A stretch of DNA of 64,000 nt from Prochlorococcus sp. AG-442-B03 (GCA_003212395.1 QCPU01000006.1:26934-90933), one strand, 5' to 3'; shown: positions 38,612 to 46,470, numbered from the stretch's first letter. Numbers and translations are program-made. Notes: generated by a model from the sequence alone, not told the origin.

Positions 38612-39376
38612 TTGGTGACGTATCTTGAGGGTGTTTATTGGGATTTAGATGGTACCATCGCAAATACTGAATTAGAGGCCCATTTACCTGCTTTTAATAA
38701 TGCTTTCAATGACCTTGGTATTAATTGGAATTGGGACACTAATAAATACATAAAACTTCTCAAGATAAATGGGGGCAAAAATAGGATTGCTTATTACGCT
38801 AAATCTAATAATGATGATTTCTCAGAAGATTTAATTCTCAAAATTCATGAAACAAAGCAGTTTCATTATTTAGAAATTATAAAAAAAAATTGCGTTAGTT
38901 TAAAAACTGGTGTTTTTAGATTAATAAAAGAATTACATAAAAAAAAAGTAAGACAATTTATTGTTACTTCAAGTTCAAGAATTCAAGTCAATCTACTTGT
39001 TGAATATCTTTTTAATGGCTTCAATCCTTTTGAGTTCGTTATATCAAGTGAAGACGTTGAATTAAAGAAACCAAATCCATTACCATATTTAAAGGCAATC
39101 CAATTAAGTGGTATAAACAAAAACAACTCAATTGTTTTTGAAGACTCCAATGCAGGATTGAAATCTTCGTTGGCAGCTAACTTGCCTACAATTTTTGTTC
39201 CTTCAAATATCCCAATTGTTCTAGAGGAAAATATTAAATTATATTGTATTTTAGACACTCTTGGTGATGAGAATAATGTGGCAAATGTAATTAAAGGCCC
39301 TAAACTAAAAAAATCATACGTTGACTATAACTTTCTAAGTGATTATTTAGTGTCTTTTAGTAATGCAAAAAACTAA
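38612..39376 (+). CDS. HAD-superfamily hydrolase (CbbY/phosphoglycolate-phosphatase-like)
   Basis: A 254-residue haloacid dehalogenase-type phosphatase. Motif I is WDLDGTIANTE (about 10-20), where both Asp residues are the nucleophile and acid. Motif II is the Ser/Thr in FIVTSSS (about 115-121). Motifs III/IV are the Lys in ELKKPNP (about 151-157) and IVFEDSNAGLKSS (about 172-184). The cap is the C1 helical type, as in CbbY and beta-phosphoglucomutase. The substrate is a sugar phosphate or phosphoglycolate by family, not provable here. The start is TTG 38612 or GTG 38615. It overlaps the Ycf20 gene by 14 bases. Confidence 0.85.
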   Translation: MVTYLEGVYWDLDGTIANTELEAHLPAFNNAFNDLGINWNWDTNKYIKLLKINGGKNRIAYYAKSNNDDFSEDLILKIHETKQFHYLEIIKKNCVSLKTGVFRLIKELHKKKVRQFIVTSSSRIQVNLLVEYLFNGFNPFEFVISSEDVELKKPNPLPYLKAIQLSGINKNNSIVFEDSNAGLKSSLAANLPTIFVPSNIPIVLEENIKLYCILDTLGDENNVANVIKGPKLKKSYVDYNFLSDYLVSFSNAKN

Positions 39377-39689
39377 TTTTTCAAGAATTACCTACCAGTT
39401 AAATAATTTATTTTTTGGTTTTCTAAGTGATACTTGGAGAACAAAATCTATTGGTCTAATTTCTGTTTTGACAGGTTATTTTTTGTTCGCAAATTTTATT
39501 ACAAAATTTATATCTGAAGGTAAAAATGAGTTGATAATGGTCCCAATAATTATTGTTTTTATTGAAATCATTATAAGAATCAAACCTGCCTCAAGTTCAA
39601 AGTTTTATTATCTATGGACCGTAGTTGATAAATTAAGAATTGGTGCAATTTATGCTGTTGTACTTGAAGCATTTAAATTAGGGTCTTAA
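39363..39689 (+). CDS. DUF565/Ycf20-like membrane protein
   Basis: A 108-residue protein with two membrane helices (about 33-50 and 57-73). It has the family-typical DTWRTKSIGLISVLTGYFLF start and a conserved C-terminal part that ends in KLRIGAIYAVVLEAFKLGS. DUF565 corresponds to Ycf20 of red-algal plastids. Plant relatives affect non-photochemical quenching, but a direct function is unknown. It overlaps the hydrolase gene, so the two are probably one transcript. It converges with rpmF four bases away. Confidence 0.75.
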   Translation: MQKTNFSRITYQLNNLFFGFLSDTWRTKSIGLISVLTGYFLFANFITKFISEGKNELIMVPIIIVFIEIIIRIKPASSSKFYYLWTVVDKLRIGAIYAVVLEAFKLGS

Positions 39690-39692
39690 AAG

Positions 39693-39863
39693 CTATTCTT
39701 CTTCTTCTTCTTCAATAGGATATACAAATCCTTGAGCTTTCCCAGTTAAAACTGATTTACCTAAAGATATAGCTTTTTGAGCTGCTACTGCTGCTTTCCC
39801 TTTCCAAACAGCGTGCCTTTGGTTTCTTTTGCTCTTTGATTTTTTCTTCTTTGGTACAGCCAT
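39693..39863 (-). CDS. rpmF: 50S ribosomal protein L32
   Basis: A 56-residue protein: [20 protein letters not shown] followed by [21 protein letters not shown] and an EEEEEE tail. The start MAVPKKKxSxSRxxxRrxxW is the standard L32 N-terminus. The cyanobacterial/plastid type lacks the four-Cys zinc site, and none is seen here. The all-Glu C-terminus is encoded by a run of GAA codons. Short enough to be missed by gene callers with a 60-residue cutoff. Confidence 0.95.
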   Translation of the reverse strand: MAVPKKKKSKSKRNQRHAVWKGKAAVAAQKAISLGKSVLTGKAQGFVYPIEEEEEE

Positions 39864-39994
39864 TCTTTTTCTTTATTTCCATATAATAATATAACCTTTA
39901 ACTGGTTATCTCCAAAACTTTTGAGTATATTTTGTTTATATACGTCAATTTTTTAAATAAGCATATATGCTTTATTAATCACTTATAAAGATTA

Positions 39995-41749
39995 GTGTTT
40001 AGATCAAAATTCTCATATTCAAATTCTAAATCAAGTTATTCGGATCTTCTAGAAGATATAGAGACGGGCAAAATAGAATCGATATTTTTCTATCCTAGGC
40101 AGAGAGAAATTGATGTTCTGTATAAAAATGGAGATAAATTTAAAATACCGATCCTTTACAACGATCAATTAATCCTTGAAAAGGCTACTGAAAATAAGGT
40201 AGATCTAACTATTAACAATAGTAGAAAAGAAGCCTCAGCTGCTAATTCATTTGCTTCAATAAGTCTTTTCCTGATCTTCATATTAGCTATAGTCTTAATC
40301 TTGAGGAGCACATCAAAATTGGCTTCTAGAGCTTTTGGTTTTACCAAAAATCAAGCTAAATTTGTAACTATTGATGATGTAGAAACGAGATTCGATGATG
40401 TAGCTGGCGTCCCTGAAGCCGCTGAGGAATTAAAAGAGGTAATAACATTTTTAAAAGAACCAAAGAAATTTGAAAATCTTGGAGCAAAAGTTCCTAAAGG
40501 AGTTCTTCTAATAGGCCCACCAGGAACAGGTAAAACATTATTAGCTAAAGCAATTGCTGGTGAATCAGGAGTGCCTTTTCTTTCAATATCGGCATCAGAG
40601 TTTGTAGAACTTTTTGTTGGTGTTGGAGCAAGCCGAGTTCGTGATCTATTCTCTAAGGCTAAGGAAAAATCTCCTTGTATAATTTTCATTGATGAAATTG
40701 ATTCTATTGGTAGGCAAAGAGGGTCTGGGATCGGAGGTGGAAACGATGAAAGAGAACAAACCCTTAATCAGCTTCTAACTGAATTAGATGGTTTTGCTGA
40801 TAATTCTGGGATTATTGTTTTAGCAGCAACAAATAGACCAGATATTTTGGATGCAGCATTATTAAGACCAGGTAGATTTGATAGAAAAATTGAAGTAATG
40901 CTTCCAGATTTAGATGGAAGAAAAAAAATTCTTTCAGTTCACTCGCTTTCCAAACCACTTTCAAGCGAAGTTGACTTAGGATATTGGGCTTCTAGAACAG
41001 TTGGATTTTCGGGAGCAGATCTTGCGAATTTGATGAACGAGAGTGCTATTCACTGTGCTAGAGATGAATCTAAATTAATAAGTGATCTTCATATAGAAAA
41101 TGCTCTTGATAAAATTACCATCGGCCTGAGAAGTTCATTAATAACTTCTCCAAATATGAAAAAAATTATTGCTTATAATGAGGTAGGCAGAGCGATTGTA
41201 TCTGCTGTGAGAAATGGAATTGAATCAGTTGATAAAATTACGATTTTACCTAGATCTGGATCTATAGGAGGATATACAAAAATATGCCCTGACGAAGATG
41301 TAATTTCTAGTGGCTTGATTTCAAAAAAATTATTATTTTCAAAAATAGAAATTGCTCTAGCTGGAAGAGCAGCAGAAACGATAGTTTTTGGTGAAGGTGA
41401 AATTACACAGTGCTCCTTAAATGATATTTCTTATGCCACAAATATCGTAAGGGAAATGGTTACAAAATATGGATTTTCAATTATTGGTCCAATTTCAATG
41501 GATTCTGATAATAATGAAATGTATTTAGGAGATGGATTATTTAGAAGAAAGCCTCTCATAGCAGAAAATACAAGTTCTAGAATAGATAATGAAATCATAA
41601 ATATTTCTAAAATTTCATTAAATAATTCAATAAAAATATTGGAAAAAAATAGAATCTTACTAGATAAATTAGTTGATATACTTTTAAATCAAGAAACTAT
41701 AGATAAAAAAGTTTTTAAATTAACAACTTCTAAATTGTTGAAAGTTTGA
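39995..41749 (+). CDS. FtsH-like AAA+ protein lacking the zinc protease motif
   Basis: This 584-residue FtsH homologue has the ATPase intact: Walker A GPPGTGKT (174-181), Walker B IIFIDEID with D233/E234, and the second region of homology [19 protein letters not shown]. In the M41 peptidase domain the zinc motif HExxH is replaced by NEVGR (395-399), losing both His ligands; Glu 396 remains. The third-ligand region, [20 protein letters not shown], is kept. The usual first membrane helix is also absent: a stop codon lies at 39986-39988, so only one helix (about 85-103) exists. It is probably a pseudoprotease comparable with plant FtsHi proteins, acting as an unfoldase or in a mixed FtsH hexamer. 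The start is GTG 39995. Confidence 0.85.
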   Translation: MFRSKFSYSNSKSSYSDLLEDIETGKIESIFFYPRQREIDVLYKNGDKFKIPILYNDQLILEKATENKVDLTINNSRKEASAANSFASISLFLIFILAIVLILRSTSKLASRAFGFTKNQAKFVTIDDVETRFDDVAGVPEAAEELKEVITFLKEPKKFENLGAKVPKGVLLIGPPGTGKTLLAKAIAGESGVPFLSISASEFVELFVGVGASRVRDLFSKAKEKSPCIIFIDEIDSIGRQRGSGIGGGNDEREQTLNQLLTELDGFADNSGIIVLAATNRPDILDAALLRPGRFDRKIEVMLPDLDGRKKILSVHSLSKPLSSEVDLGYWASRTVGFSGADLANLMNESAIHCARDESKLISDLHIENALDKITIGLRSSLITSPNMKKIIAYNEVGRAIVSAVRNGIESVDKITILPRSGSIGGYTKICPDEDVISSGLISKKLLFSKIEIALAGRAAETIVFGEGEITQCSLNDISYATNIVREMVTKYGFSIIGPISMDSDNNEMYLGDGLFRRKPLIAENTSSRIDNEIINISKISLNNSIKILEKNRILLDKLVDILLNQETIDKKVFKLTTSKLLKV

Positions 41750-41781
41750 TTTAATTGTTTTAAATTTAAAAAAATATTTTC

Positions 41782-42534
41782 TTGATAATTAAAAACAATA
41801 CAACGAAGTTATTAGTTACACTTTCATTTTTACTTATTCTTCCATTTGTACAAAAACAATGGTTTAATTTGTATTCACTCAATATTAATGATATTTCCTT
41901 TTATTCAATCCTTTACTATTTGAGCGGTGCAATATGTCCATCTTTAGTGTGTTTAAACTCTTTAAAAAACTATACATACTATAAATTTAATAATAATAAA
42001 ATTCATAGTATAAAAATAATTAAAGGAAAAATATTATTATTCTTGGTAGCAATAAATTTAATTTTTCTCTCATACTTAATAGCTGATTATATATATATAA
42101 ATTTTGATCTTATATTTAATTTATTTCTTGAAGGAATTAATCTACCAAAACCGGATATTCCACAGTTAAGTTTTTTCATATTTTTAATTTCTATCTTATT
42201 AATTTTTAAGAAATCTAGGGTTCTGTTAAAAAAAATAATATTGGTAAATTTTATTTTGATTTCTCTTTATCTTTGGCATCTTCAAATTAATAATATTAGT
42301 GTTGATGATCAGTTTCATATTTATAGATATTTTGGTTTAAATGACTTAAATTTAATTAATCTTTTTATCCTAGTCGCCATAGAAACTTCTTTTTATACGT
42401 GGTCCTTCATATCATATAAAAATAATTTAAGCGATTGGATGGTGCCCAAACCTCAAAAAGGGGATGTTATCCCATTTTTGAATATATTTATTTTTTATTT
42501 TTTTATAATTATTTACTACTCAATACTTACTTAA
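41782..42534 (+). CDS. multi-pass membrane protein, unknown function
   Basis: A 250-residue protein with about seven hydrophobic segments. It has a YYLSGAICPSLVCLNSLKNY block (about 48-67) and a C-terminal NLSDWMVPKPQKGDVIPFLN stretch that look like conserved positions. I cannot assign a family. The start is TTG at 41782, following the FtsH-like gene by 32 bases, so the two are likely one operon and may act at the same membrane site. It converges with the peroxiredoxin gene. Confidence 0.6.
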   Translation: MIIKNNTTKLLVTLSFLLILPFVQKQWFNLYSLNINDISFYSILYYLSGAICPSLVCLNSLKNYTYYKFNNNKIHSIKIIKGKILLFLVAINLIFLSYLIADYIYINFDLIFNLFLEGINLPKPDIPQLSFFIFLISILLIFKKSRVLLKKIILVNFILISLYLWHLQINNISVDDQFHIYRYFGLNDLNLINLFILVAIETSFYTWSFISYKNNLSDWMVPKPQKGDVIPFLNIFIFYFFIIIYYSILT

Positions 42535-42549
42535 ATGTTTCTAATCCTT

Positions 42550-43134
42550 CTATAGCGCAGAAAAATATTCCTTACTACCTTTGGGGTCCTCTAACATTGT
42601 TTTCTCCCCGGGGGTCCAGTTTGCTGGACATACTTCATCGGGGTTTGCCGCAACGTATTGATAACCTTGAAGAATCCTTAGCGTTTCATCAACGTTTCTA
42701 CCTACAGGAGCCTTATTAACAGTCGTATGCATAATTACTCCTTCGGGATTGATAAGAAATAAACCTCTATCGGCCTCTCCATCATCATTAAGAACATTGT
42801 ACGCCTGGCAAATTTCTCTTTTTAAGTCAGAAACTAACGGGTAGTTAATATCACCTATTCCGCCTTCATTTCTTGGGGTTTGTATCCAAGCTAAATGACA
42901 GTGTTTGCTATCAACTGATACCCCAAGTATTTCAGTATTTAGAGCTGAGAAATCTTGGTATCTATCACTAAATGCAGTGATTTCAGTTGGACATACAAAT
43001 GTAAAATCAAGTGGGTAAAAGAATAAAACAACCCATTTACCTCTTAGACCTGAAAGTGTAATCTCCTTAAACTCTTGATCATATACAGCTGTAGCACTAA
43101 AGTCTGGTGCTTCTTGGCCAACTCTTAAGCTCAT
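42550..43134 (-). CDS. typical 2-Cys peroxiredoxin (AhpC/TSA)
   Basis: This 194-residue enzyme reduces hydrogen peroxide and organic peroxides, recharged by thioredoxin. The peroxidatic Cys is C48 in [10 protein letters not shown], and the resolving Cys is C169 in [11 protein letters not shown]. The C-terminal YF-containing tail (KEYFSAL) and a [10 protein letters not shown] loop are those of the sensitive, eukaryote-like type that can be over-oxidised. It is the sort found in cyanobacteria and chloroplasts. It is monocistronic on the minus strand, with a long AT-rich upstream region to 43233. Confidence 0.95.
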   Translation of the reverse strand: MSLRVGQEAPDFSATAVYDQEFKEITLSGLRGKWVVLFFYPLDFTFVCPTEITAFSDRYQDFSALNTEILGVSVDSKHCHLAWIQTPRNEGGIGDINYPLVSDLKREICQAYNVLNDDGEADRGLFLINPEGVIMHTTVNKAPVGRNVDETLRILQGYQYVAANPDEVCPANWTPGEKTMLEDPKGSKEYFSAL

Positions 43135-43232
43135 GAAAAATTTGTCCTTATTTAAATTATGTATGGTCTGAATGACCGTAATAAGTATTATAATTTTATT
43201 AATAATGAATTAGCAAGTTTTTTTTTAATTCA

Positions 43233-43358
43233 ATGAAATGGCATTATTCCTTTACTAGGAAATTTACAATTTTGAATCACAATAAACTTTTAAAAAATCT
43301 CAAAAAGGAGTTAATCAAATATCCTATTAACAGGCAGGACAATAAAAATACGAATTAA
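43233..43358 (+). CDS. possible 41-residue basic protein
   Basis: The ATG is at 43233 and the TAA ends at 43358. The peptide starts MKWHYSFTRKFTILNHNKLL and is very basic (KNLKKELIKYP). No family and no strong ribosome site is obvious. The codon use resembles its neighbours. It is the only plausible reading frame in the 302-base stretch between the peroxiredoxin and the next gene, and it may not be real. Confidence 0.35.
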   Translation: MKWHYSFTRKFTILNHNKLLKNLKKELIKYPINRQDNKNTN

Positions 43359-43436
43359 AAGAAATTTTATTTTATTTAAGATTCCTTTAAATTCAACTCT
43401 ATATAATTAGAAATAATCTTTTTAATATTTTTAATT

Positions 43437-43595
43437 ATGGCTAAATATATTGAAAGACTAAAGGAAAAAGTTAAAATAAAAAAATTTGATTCTAAACAGC
43501 CAATTGGAGCTTGGATTTTCGTTGTAATTTTGAATATAGTTGGATTTGCGGGTTATTTTTACTTAAAGGTAAATCATATACAACTAGGTAGTTAA
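43437..43595 (+). CDS. 52-residue single-pass membrane protein
   Basis: MAKYIERLKEKVKIKKFDSK is a basic, helical N-terminus. It is followed by one membrane helix (about 24-44, IGAWIFVVILNIVGFAGYFY) and a short tail. The amphipathic, positively charged N-terminus and clean helix make it a believable protein. It is one of a series of very small genes between 43.2 and 46.6 kb. Confidence 0.55.
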   Translation: MAKYIERLKEKVKIKKFDSKQPIGAWIFVVILNIVGFAGYFYLKVNHIQLGS

Positions 43596-43599
43596 GAAC

Positions 43600-43821
43600 T
43601 TATTTTATTTCTTTTTTAATTGAGCGACAAAAATTTTTTAGTCTTTCATTTCTCGTTAGGTCAGGTAAAGTCCAAATTGATTCTGTTTCAGGTAATGGAT
43701 CTTTGCTCCATTCTTTGAATTCTTCCATTATCGAGTCATTATTTAATTTTGATGTATACTTTTTACGTTTTTTTAAATATTTTCTTATCACAGTGAGATT
43801 TGCCTTAATATATTCTCTCAT
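43600..43821 (-). CDS. 73-residue basic hypothetical protein
   Basis: A soluble, strongly basic protein with a KYLKKRKKYTSK patch (about 14-25). A conserved-looking middle, MEEFKEWSKDPLPETESIWT, follows. No domain recognised. The stop is four bases from the convergent upstream gene. The mixed charge pattern suggests a nucleic-acid or membrane-surface binder, but that is speculation. Confidence 0.5.
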   Translation of the reverse strand: MREYIKANLTVIRKYLKKRKKYTSKLNNDSIMEEFKEWSKDPLPETESIWTLPDLTRNERLKNFCRSIKKEIK

Positions 43822-43883
43822 AATAGATACTTAATCTTATATTAATTTATCATCTAGCAAGTTCTGCTTTTAGGAAAGATTAA

Positions 43884-44054
43884 TTAGACATTTTGTACTG
43901 CTTGAAAAAGTCCAAACGAATAACCTCCTATTAGAATCCACCCAAGCACACTAGATATTATTGTAGATCTTCTATTGTGTCTCCTTAAAGCTGATTCAAT
44001 CATTTCATTAACTTCATCTCTATTAAGGTATTCTTTATTGGAGTTTTTTTTCAT
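43884..44054 (-). CDS. 56-residue single-pass membrane protein
   Basis: The ATG at 44054 gives MKKNSNKEYLNRDEVNEMIE, an Arg-rich segment (ALRRHNRRS), and one membrane helix (about 31-50, TIISSVLGWILIGGYSFGLF). A short QAVQNV end follows. The N-terminal polar helix and basic patch before the membrane segment predict a cytoplasmic N-terminus. It is not matched to a known family. Confidence 0.6.
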   Translation of the reverse strand: MKKNSNKEYLNRDEVNEMIESALRRHNRRSTIISSVLGWILIGGYSFGLFQAVQNV

Positions 44055-44252
44055 TTTTTTTCTTTTTACAATAAACGAATTTATAAGAAAGTGAGCTTAA
44101 GATTTTTACATACAAGTATTAGTTTTATTTTTGATGATTTTTCAAATATTTTTTATATTTAGATTTAAATATACTGTAAATTTCTAAGAGTAAATCTTTA
44201 TAATTATAAGATAATTATTCGAATTAAAGGATAATAGTTTTTTATACAAACA

Positions 44253-44411
44253 ATGAATATTAATGATAAATCTGTTTTAGAAATGCTCAATAAACTTATT
44301 GCTATTAATAGGTTAAATAAAACTCAAATTCTTCAAATGGTGAATTTAGTCTCCATATCAAATGATATTAATGATCTAAAGGATAACTTTAAATGGGAAA
44401 GTTCTAAATAA
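44253..44411 (+). CDS. 52-residue soluble hypothetical protein
   Basis: MNINDKSVLEMLNKLIAINR, followed by a helical stretch (TQILQMVNLVSISNDINDLK) and a polar end. The heptad-like spacing of Leu/Ile suggests a short coiled coil. No family recognised. It lies alone on the plus strand between two minus-strand membrane-protein genes. Confidence 0.5.
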   Translation: MNINDKSVLEMLNKLIAINRLNKTQILQMVNLVSISNDINDLKDNFKWESSK

Positions 44412-44532
44412 TTTCATCAAAATATTGAAAATATAAATTCATTGTTTGAAGTTATTAATTCTTGAAATTTATATTAGAGATAAATAATAGTTAATTTAAT
44501 TAAAAGTTTTATAAATAATTTATATAGGCTAT

Positions 44533-44706
44533 TCAAATAGATTTTTGATAATAATCTTTATTATAAGATACTAGCTCTTGATCACTATAATTAAGTGTTT
44601 TTTCCTTATCCTTGCTAAATGATTTAATTAATATAGTAGAAGTGATTATTATTATTAGTATGATTAATAAATCTCCAACAGTAATCCCTCTCTCTTTAAG
44701 ATTCAT
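44533..44706 (-). CDS. 57-residue single-pass membrane protein
   Basis: I choose the ATG at 44706: MNLKERGITVGDLLIILIII, a helix of almost pure Ile/Leu (about 11-30), then a charged tail SFSKDKEKTLNYSDQELVSY. A longer frame starts at 44769 but would add a 21-residue basic leader that reads like non-coding sequence. The short N-terminus before the helix would allow insertion without a signal peptidase site. Function unknown. Confidence 0.55.
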   Translation of the reverse strand: MNLKERGITVGDLLIILIIIITSTILIKSFSKDKEKTLNYSDQELVSYNKDYYQKSI

Positions 44707-44868
44707 AATAAAAGGTATATTTTGTTTAAATATAGCCTTTTTTCTTTGATAGACTAATATTTTTAACAAACATGCTAAAGAAATATATTAAGCAAATATA
44801 AAAAAAATATAAAAATATTAAGACTAAAAGCTTTTGAATCATATAAAAAAAATAGATGAATTAATTAT

Positions 44869-45042
44869 ATGGAAGTCAAAAAAAAAATTATTAGTTCCAA
44901 CACTCCTGATTTTTTCTCACAAGAGATGATTATCACAAAAAAATCACTTAACGAGAATCAACTCAAATTTACATATCAAAAACAGTTAATCTCAGATTTA
45001 GATAATAAGCACAAGGAATGGTCAAAATCTATTGACAATTAA
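44869..45042 (+). CDS. 57-residue basic hypothetical protein
   Basis: MEVKKKIISSNTPDFFSQEM and further Lys/Gln-rich sequence ending in KHKEWSKSIDN. It is soluble and predicted mostly helical after residue 15. No family. Its stop is three bases before the stop of the convergent 50-residue gene. Confidence 0.5.
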   Translation: MEVKKKIISSNTPDFFSQEMIITKKSLNENQLKFTYQKQLISDLDNKHKEWSKSIDN

Positions 45043-45044
45043 TT

Positions 45045-45197
45045 TTAAAAGCTTTCGTTGATTATATTTAAAAGTTTATTTCGTTTATTTGTATTTTTCT
45101 CTTCACAATGAAGTGTTATTTCATCATTAATGATAGGTTTTGCTTCATAAGCTAGATACCATAGAATAAATCCGACGGGAAATATTAAAATATGCAT
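45045..45197 (-). CDS. 50-residue membrane-anchored protein
   Basis: The ATG at 45197 gives MHILIFPVGFILWYLAYEAK, a single N-terminal membrane helix, then a polar and finally basic tail (KNTNKRNKLLNIINESF). The 5' end lies only 30 bases from the palindrome at 45227. The site therefore sits between two divergent genes and could control both. Function unknown. Confidence 0.5.
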   Translation of the reverse strand: MHILIFPVGFILWYLAYEAKPIINDEITLHCEEKNTNKRNKLLNIINESF

Positions 45198-45226
45198 AGC
45201 AAAATTAGTTGACTTAAATCAAATAT

Positions 45227-45259
45227 AGTGCAACACTTGTAATGTGCAAGTGTGACACT
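45227..45259. promoter_or_regulatory. inverted repeat, likely operator of the RHH gene
   Basis: Two 13-base arms, AGTGCAACACTTG (45227-45239) and CAAGTGTGACACT (45247-45259), match in inverted orientation at 11 of 13 positions with a 7-base spacer. The site lies 16 bases before the ATG of the RHH gene and 30 bases before the divergent small gene. RHH repressors bind such repeats as dimers of dimers, so self-repression is a natural inference. Confidence 0.6.
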
Positions 45260-45274
45260 AATTTCTTTTTAATT

Positions 45275-45640
45275 ATGCCCTCCCAGAGGAAAAGAATTGG
45301 TTTTTTACCAAGTGAAGAAGTTCATGAAATTATTGAAAAATTGTGCACAGCTAATGAATTTAGTCAGTCAAAAGTTACAGGATTATTGGTCGAAGAAGCA
45401 TTGAGGTCTCGAGGTGTATTAAATGAATCTATTGGTCAAAATAAAATCGACAAGGGGGTTTCAATCAATTTTTCTTTTGATCAAGAAATATTCTCTGAAA
45501 ATAAAAAATCTTCACTTAATCTGGAAGACTATGAAGTCAATAAGAAAGTATTATCTGATGATATCAAAATGATGCATGAATTTATTGAGTTTAAGTATTT
45601 TAAGAAAATTATGAAGCGAAATAATAATATTATTGAATAA
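45275..45640 (+). CDS. ribbon-helix-helix (CopG-like) transcriptional regulator
   Basis: The start is ATG 45275 (MPSQRKRIGFLPSEEVHEII), giving 121 residues. A longer frame from 45242 would begin inside the palindromic site and is rejected. Residues 5-45 have the RHH form: a basic beta-strand (KRIGFLPSEEV), helix A, a turn, and helix B (SQSKVTGLLVEEALRSRG). These bind DNA as an intertwined dimer. The remaining 75 residues are polar, with a helical C-terminus (KMMHEFIEFKYFKKIMKR). Inverted-repeat sites lie on both sides of the gene. Targets beyond itself and the divergent gene are unknown. Confidence 0.65.
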   Translation: MPSQRKRIGFLPSEEVHEIIEKLCTANEFSQSKVTGLLVEEALRSRGVLNESIGQNKIDKGVSINFSFDQEIFSENKKSSLNLEDYEVNKKVLSDDIKMMHEFIEFKYFKKIMKRNNNIIE

Positions 45641-45642
45641 AT

Positions 45643-45654
45643 AGTGTCACACTT
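45643..45654. promoter_or_regulatory. second copy of the RHH-type site
   Basis: AGTGTCACACTT here is exactly the reverse complement of the right arm of the upstream site, AAGTGTGACACT at 45248-45259. It starts three bases after the stop codon. The matching 12-mer on both sides of one gene is unlikely by chance in such AT-rich DNA, and it could bring both sites together in a loop. Confidence 0.5.
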
Positions 45655-45732
45655 TTAATGATGTACGAGATTGCTTTTCAATGGAATTTTGAAATTAAGC
45701 AAAGATAAATATTTTTGAATATTTCTAATCAG

Positions 45733-45817
45733 CCTCTTAAAGAGGGATCCAAAATAAATTGAAACTTTAAAAATTTAGCGGACTAAATCCTCGTGGAGAT
45801 ATGAACCTTAGCCCGCT
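45733..45817. other. two stem-loops in a 267-base gap, candidate structured RNA
   Basis: A small hairpin, CCTCT-TAA-AGAGG, at about 45733-45745 is followed by a larger one. The larger has arms AGCGGACTAA (45777-45786) and TTAGCCCGCT (45808-45817), with nine of ten pairs and a G-U wobble at the tenth on the minus strand. A short U-tract follows on the minus side. This could be a terminator or part of a small RNA. The rest of 45655-45907 looks like plain AT-rich sequence. Confidence 0.35.
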
Positions 45818-45907
45818 TTAAAAAAATAGCAATAAAAAAATATAAATACAATAAGTATGTAAATTTACTTTTGATTTAAAATTGGAATATAAAAACTCTA
45901 AATATAA

Positions 45908-46060
45908 ATGGCAGTAAGTGAATTAAATGAAGATACACAGGATCAAATATGTGATCTTCTTGAAAATCTTCAACAAATAGAGAAACTTAAAAATAGAGAT
46001 ATACGAATTTTGCTTGATAAGATAGTTAGAAAATATGGAGGAAAAGTAGTAAATAAATGA
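45908..46060 (+). CDS. 50-residue helical protein coupled to the thioredoxin-like gene
   Basis: MAVSELNEDTQDQICDLLEN continues as a charged helix (LQQIEKLKNRDIRILLDKIV) with a basic end, RKYGGKVVNK. It is likely a short coiled coil. Its TGA overlaps the next ATG (ATGA at 46057-46060), so the two are translated together. No family recognised. Confidence 0.55.
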   Translation: MAVSELNEDTQDQICDLLENLQQIEKLKNRDIRILLDKIVRKYGGKVVNK

Positions 46061-46470
46061 AACGCTTATTAATCCAACTATTAGCTTTTATTACTTTACC
46101 AAATGTTCTTCATAGCTCCCATTTGTATAATCATAGGGAACTTATAGTAACCTCAGAAAGCACTAGGGAATCTATCGAGTTAGCAAAATACCTTAATGAT
46201 AATGGTGTAGTTAAATATTCAGCATATTGGTGTCCTAATTGCCTTAATCAAAGTGAACTATTTGGTAAGCAAGCTTATAGACAACTTAATGTAGTTGAAT
46301 GTGCAAGAGATGGCATTAACAGTCAAACTCAATTATGCATTGATAAAAAAATTAAAGGGTTTCCGACATGGGAAATAAATGGAAAACTAATTTTAGGTGT
46401 GCTTTCACTAAAAGAATTATCAAAATTGACTGGATTTAAGAATTATCGTACAAGTAAGAATAATGGTTAG
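46057..46470 (+). CDS. secreted thioredoxin-like protein (VKOR-type Trx domain)
   Basis: A 137-residue protein with an N-terminal signal or anchor helix (about 1-20, LLIQLLAFITLPNVLHS). A thioredoxin-like domain follows: active site CPNC at 59-62 in YSAYWCPNCLNQSELFGKQA, extra cysteines C82 and C94, and cis-Pro P103 in KGFPTWEING. This arrangement, including WCPxCxxQxxLFG and the GFPTW loop, is that of the Trx domain normally fused to cyanobacterial vitamin K epoxide reductase homologues, which form disulfides in the periplasm or lumen. Here the VKOR membrane part is absent. It likely works in an oxidising compartment with a partner encoded elsewhere. Confidence 0.75.
   Translation: MKRLLIQLLAFITLPNVLHSSHLYNHRELIVTSESTRESIELAKYLNDNGVVKYSAYWCPNCLNQSELFGKQAYRQLNVVECARDGINSQTQLCIDKKIKGFPTWEINGKLILGVLSLKELSKLTGFKNYRTSKNNG

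Noticed and set aside
40351..40689. 112-residue antisense frame in the FtsH-like gene
   Set aside because: It overlies the Walker A and Walker B coding region; it is the mirror of conserved codons.
45242..45274. Upstream start for the RHH gene
   Set aside because: It begins inside the palindromic operator and adds 11 residues not expected before the basic RHH strand; ATG 45275 is better.
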